Positions 60,855 through 64,000 of a stretch of DNA of 64,000 bases are shown one piece after another. Source of the stretch: Zeugodacus cucurbitae (taxonomy: Eukaryota > Arthropoda > Insecta > Diptera > Tephritidae); contig NC_071668.1 in NCBI RefSeq assembly GCF_028554725.1, positions 77,222,719 through 77,286,718 on the forward strand, written 5' to 3'. A program made the translations under genes and the position numbers. The notes below the pieces were generated by a model that was not told where the DNA came from, ran no database searches, and saw nothing but the letters and a program-made list of their open reading frames with translations. The first letter of the stretch is position 1, and every line of letters begins with the position of its first letter.

Positions 60855-62098
60855 TTTATTCACAAACACAATGGCACGCACATAGAATTTATAGCTTCTA
60901 AAACGCGTACACACACGCGCTCTGCGCAATACCAATCAGAAAAGAACTGGAAACTACACAAAAATAAAACGAAAAGTGGAATAATGAAAGTTCACTTAAG
61001 CCGCTGATAAAATTGTTTATGATTATTTTTACTTTTTTTCTCGGCTTGTATGTTCTATTTGCTTTCCAGTTTGTTACAGTTGCGCCGTTCTAAACCGCAC
61101 TCGAGTAATCGCGGACTCACACTAAGCCGCTAAACGCGTTTGCATTTGCATAAATAGCCGGCAGTCTGAGCTGGACATGGAGCGCGCTGCTCAATGGCGA
61201 TTTGAGCGCTTCAGTTAGAACAAAGAAAGCTGAGTTGGTCAAGTGAGTACTTTTCATTCAATGCGGGGATTTCAATGCGTTGCTGTAAATGAATAATGTG
61301 TAGCTGATATGTACTAAACCCGAACAAATATTAATTTTTCTGATTTTCCTTTATTGTGAGTTGCTTTATCCCTCATTGATAGGAAGCGATCCTCTATATA
61401 TGTTTTTGATTTATCTGATGAGTATTCCTTATTAAATAAGATCAAATAAAGCTTTAAAAATAAAATTTGTATTACAAAGGTAGGACAGTTGCATATTCAA
61501 GGTCAATACAATTTGTTTATTGCTCGAACTGAATACCGTGACTTTCTTACTCGCTGCAATTTGCGGTCATCTTTGACTTACTCCCCTACTCAGTCATACT
61601 CAACACATTCGTTTGTATAAATAAATAATTGTATCTATTTGATTTTTTCTTATTTTTGTAGCAATACAAAGCATTTCTCGGAAGGTATTGTTGTTTACAA
61701 ACAAAAATTCATGGAACTACAATTTCAAGTTTTGCATTCTTTATTGTAAAGTATATTATAGTACTGTGTATGTAAGTATGTACCTTAGCTTCCAAATAGT
61801 TTTTAATTGAACCTACTCAACACCATTCATTTGCTCAGCTATTAATATTCAAAGCAGTCAGCCGGTCGTAATTTTTCATGTATTTAGAGCACTTACAAGC
61901 TGAAAGAAAGCATGAAACCATACATAGTAGCGTTCTTCGGATTTTCACATTTGATTTAAAGCTTAATTTGTCATATGTGAACCGTTCCCATTCATATCAT
62001 ATACTCGTGAAAGATTTTTTCGTAACAGCTTTATTAATTAGTCTTAGAACTATCCATCCACTTAACAATAGAATTTGATCTTCAGTTGTTTTATATAC
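60855..62098. other. Region upstream of alpha-mannosidase
   Basis: No gene supported. A GC-richer patch at 61080-61250 contains CATAAATAG (61149-61157) on the plus strand, followed by possible initiators (TCTGAG near 61176, TCAGTTAG near 61210), so a divergent plus-strand transcript could start here. The rest is AT-rich. Confidence 0.45.
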
Positions 62099-62185
62099 TA
62101 GGTTAGGTTAGGTTAGGTTAAGGGGAAGATCTCCGCAAATGCTGAGTATCTCACTGAGACAGATTCGACTGTCCATTGTGACACT
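62099..62185 (-). mobile_element. 3' tip of the LINE family seen at 42 kb, with (CCTAA)n tail
   Basis: Reversed, it reads CACAATGGACAG ... CAGTGAGAT ... GCGGAGATCT and then a CCTAA tandem tail, matching the 3' UTR at 42338-42411 (ACAATGGACAGC ... AAGTGAGAT ... AGAGATCTGCC ... CCTAAC). Extremely 5' truncated copy. Confidence 0.65.
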
Positions 62186-62285
62186 CTGTTTCATATACTA
62201 CATTGATTAAAAAAAGGTATTTGATAACTCATCTTTGGTTGTCAAGCGATCTGAATTGTAATCTTGAGTATTTAAGGAGGTAATA

Positions 62286-63582
62286 ACGGGTGATTTTTTT
62301 GAGGTTAGGATTTTCATGCATTAGTATTTGACAGATCACGTGGGATTTCAGACATGGTGTCAAAGAGAAAGATGCTCAGTATGCTTTGACATTTCATCAT
62401 GAATAGACTTACTAACGAGCAACGCTTGCAAATCATTGAATTTTATTACCAAAATCAGTGTTCGGTTCGAAATGTGTTTCGCGCTTTACGTCCGATTTAT
62501 GGTCTACATAATCGACCAAGTGAGCAAACAATTAATGCGATTGTGACCAAGTTTCGCACTCAGTTTACTTTATTGGACATTAAACCAACCACACGAATGC
62601 GTACAGTGCGTACAGAAGAGAATATTGCGTCTGTTTCTGAGAGTGTGGCTGAAGACCGTGAAATGTCGATTCGTCGCCGTTCGCAGCAATTGGGTTTGTG
62701 TTATTCGACCACATGGAAGATTTTACGCAAAGATCTTGGTGTAAAACCGTATAAAATACAGCTCGTGCAAGAACTGAAGCCGAACGATCTGCCACAACGT
62801 CGAATTTTCAGTGAATGGGCCCTAGAAAAGTTGGCAGAAAATCCGCTTTTTTATCGACAAATTTTGTTCAGCGATGAGGCTCATTTCTGGTTGAATGGCT
62901 ACGTAAATAAGCAAAATTGCCGCATTTGGGGTGAAGAGCAACCAGAAGCCGTTCAAGAACTGCCCATGCATCCCGAAAAATGCACTGTTTGGTGTGGTTT
63001 GTACGCTGGTGGAATCATTGGACCGTATTTTTTCAAAGATGCTGTTGGACGCAACGTTACGGTGAATGGCGATCGCTATCGTTCGATGCTAACAAACTTT
63101 TTGTTGCCAAAAATGGAAGAACTGAACTTGGTTGACATGTGGTTTCAACAAGATGGCGCTACATGCCACACAGCTCGCGATTCTATGGCCATTTTGAGGG
63201 AAAACTTCGGAGAACAATTCATCTCAAGAAATGGACCCGTAAGTTGGCCACCAAGATCATGCGATTTAACGCCTTTAGACTATTTTTTGTGGGGCTACGT
63301 CAAGTCTAAAGTCTACAGAAATAAGCCAGCAACTATTCCAGCTTTGGAAGACAACATTTCCGAAGAAATTCGGGCTATTCCGGCCGAAATGCTCGAAAAA
63401 GTTGCCCAAAATTGGACTTTCCGAATGGACCACCTAAGACGCAGCCGCGGTCAACATTTAAATGAAATTATCTTCAAAAAGTAAATGTCATGAACCAATC
63501 TAACGTTTCAAATAAAGAACCGATGAAATTTTATGCGTTTTTTTTTTAAAAAAAGTTATCAAGCTCTTAAAAAATCACCCTT
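62286..63582 (+). mobile_element. Complete mariner-type transposon
   Basis: About 1.3 kb, with terminal inverted repeats GGGTGATTTTTTTGAG (left) and CTCTTAAAAAATCACCC (right), flanked by TA dinucleotides (62284-62285 and 63583-63584). It contains one uninterrupted transposase gene filling most of its length. The intact frame and matched ends suggest recent arrival. Confidence 0.85.
62399..63484 (+). CDS. Transposase, Tc1/mariner superfamily
   Basis: Full-length 361-residue transposase that binds the element ends and catalyses cut-and-paste movement at TA sites. Order: helix-turn-helix at about 1-60 (LTNEQRLQIIEFYYQNQ; resembles the insect DUF4817-type start by memory), second HTH at about 80-125 (IRRRSQQLGLCYSTTWKILR), linker, then the DDE/D catalytic core: D159 (FSDEAHFW), D252 (FQQDGATCH) and D289 (SCDLTPLDYFLWG). 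The second and third catalytic Asp are separated by 36 residues. No stop or frameshift. AATAAA follows the stop near 63512. Slightly longer than classic mariner (about 345). Confidence 0.93.
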   Translation: MNRLTNEQRLQIIEFYYQNQCSVRNVFRALRPIYGLHNRPSEQTINAIVTKFRTQFTLLDIKPTTRMRTVRTEENIASVSESVAEDREMSIRRRSQQLGLCYSTTWKILRKDLGVKPYKIQLVQELKPNDLPQRRIFSEWALEKLAENPLFYRQILFSDEAHFWLNGYVNKQNCRIWGEEQPEAVQELPMHPEKCTVWCGLYAGGIIGPYFFKDAVGRNVTVNGDRYRSMLTNFLLPKMEELNLVDMWFQQDGATCHTARDSMAILRENFGEQFISRNGPVSWPPRSCDLTPLDYFLWGYVKSKVYRNKPATIPALEDNISEEIRAIPAEMLEKVAQNWTFRMDHLRRSRGQHLNEIIFKK

Positions 63583-63584
63583 TA

Positions 63585-64000
63585 TATGCATAGTGTGATG
63601 GGCTTTGAAGTACACTCATCTGTGAATGATACATAAACACTTATTTGCATGAAAATTATGATTTAGCAATAATTATTTAAATTTAAAAGATTTTTACGAT
63701 TTTGGAAAATATATTATTCCATTTTATGCCGCTTAAAAGGTCCAAAAACTTTAAAATTCAGGTTTTTTTTTTCAAAAATAATTACAAATAATATTATAAC
63801 GGATTGATTCAATCTCTCATAATTAACAAATTAGTTTTCAGCTTTCTTTTTTATATTCATTATCGATTGAAGGAGCAATTTATTGCTTAGATGAAGCAGA
63901 TTAAAATAAAAAAATACCAATATATGTATATAAGTGGAAGATAAGGGAACACACTCAAATTTGAAATTTATTAAGTGTAGTACTCAGTTTCAGTGTTCTC
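63585..64000. other. AT-rich end of window
   Basis: No gene, repeat or signal recognised. Confidence 0.6.

Noticed and set aside
62099..62121. Interstitial telomere (TTAGG)n
   Set aside because: Flanking sequence matches a LINE 3' end seen at 42.3 kb; Diptera do not use TTAGG telomeres.

Overview
The window reads as a piece of a higher-fly nuclear genome, most likely a tephritid fruit fly. The evidence is AT-rich DNA, GT-AG introns mostly 55-100 bases in the compact genes, insect-specific families (pickpocket channel, carbon-dioxide-type gustatory receptor) and many dispersed fly transposon remnants. The species call is inference. All gene models below were assembled by hand from splice sites and reading frame.

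Region 1 (about 2.3-48.7 kb, + strand) is one very long locus for a secreted ADAMTS-like matrix protein, best matched to Drosophila lonely heart (loh). It encodes a Thr-rich stretch, thrombospondin type 1 repeats, a cysteine-rich region, a spacer, five more thrombospondin repeats and a PLAC domain. It has an alternative 3' terminal exon at 24.4 kb and an alternative signal-peptide first exon at 46.36 kb. It can therefore make an N-terminal half, a C-terminal half or the full protein.

Inside its 15.9-kb intron (6.1-22.0 kb) lie three small genes for secreted helical proteins, two on + (10.7 and 13.9 kb) and one on - (16.3-18.0 kb). All three share a two-exon design with a phase-0 intron directly after the signal peptide, and a repeat unit of roughly 65-75 residues present three, three and one times. 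I could not match this family to a name. A pair of TGACGTCA palindromes sits between the second and third gene. It is the most novel system I found here.

Region 2 (50.8-60.9 kb) is a compact cluster: a DEG/ENaC pickpocket channel (+), a CO2-receptor-type gustatory receptor close to Gr21a (+), and a lysosomal alpha-mannosidase of family GH38 (-) that converges on the receptor. The mannosidase carries two homologous exons of identical length (134 bases) in tandem, apparently mutually exclusive.

Mobile DNA fills the introns: three copies of a roughly 1.2-kb non-coding repeat with short inverted ends, three copies of a 325-350-bp MITE, two Tigger/pogo-like MITEs (one nested in another MITE), a Harbinger-like MITE, several truncated LINE copies, and one intact mariner-type transposon with a complete 361-residue transposase at 62.3-63.6 kb. 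No rRNA, tRNA or CRISPR array was seen.
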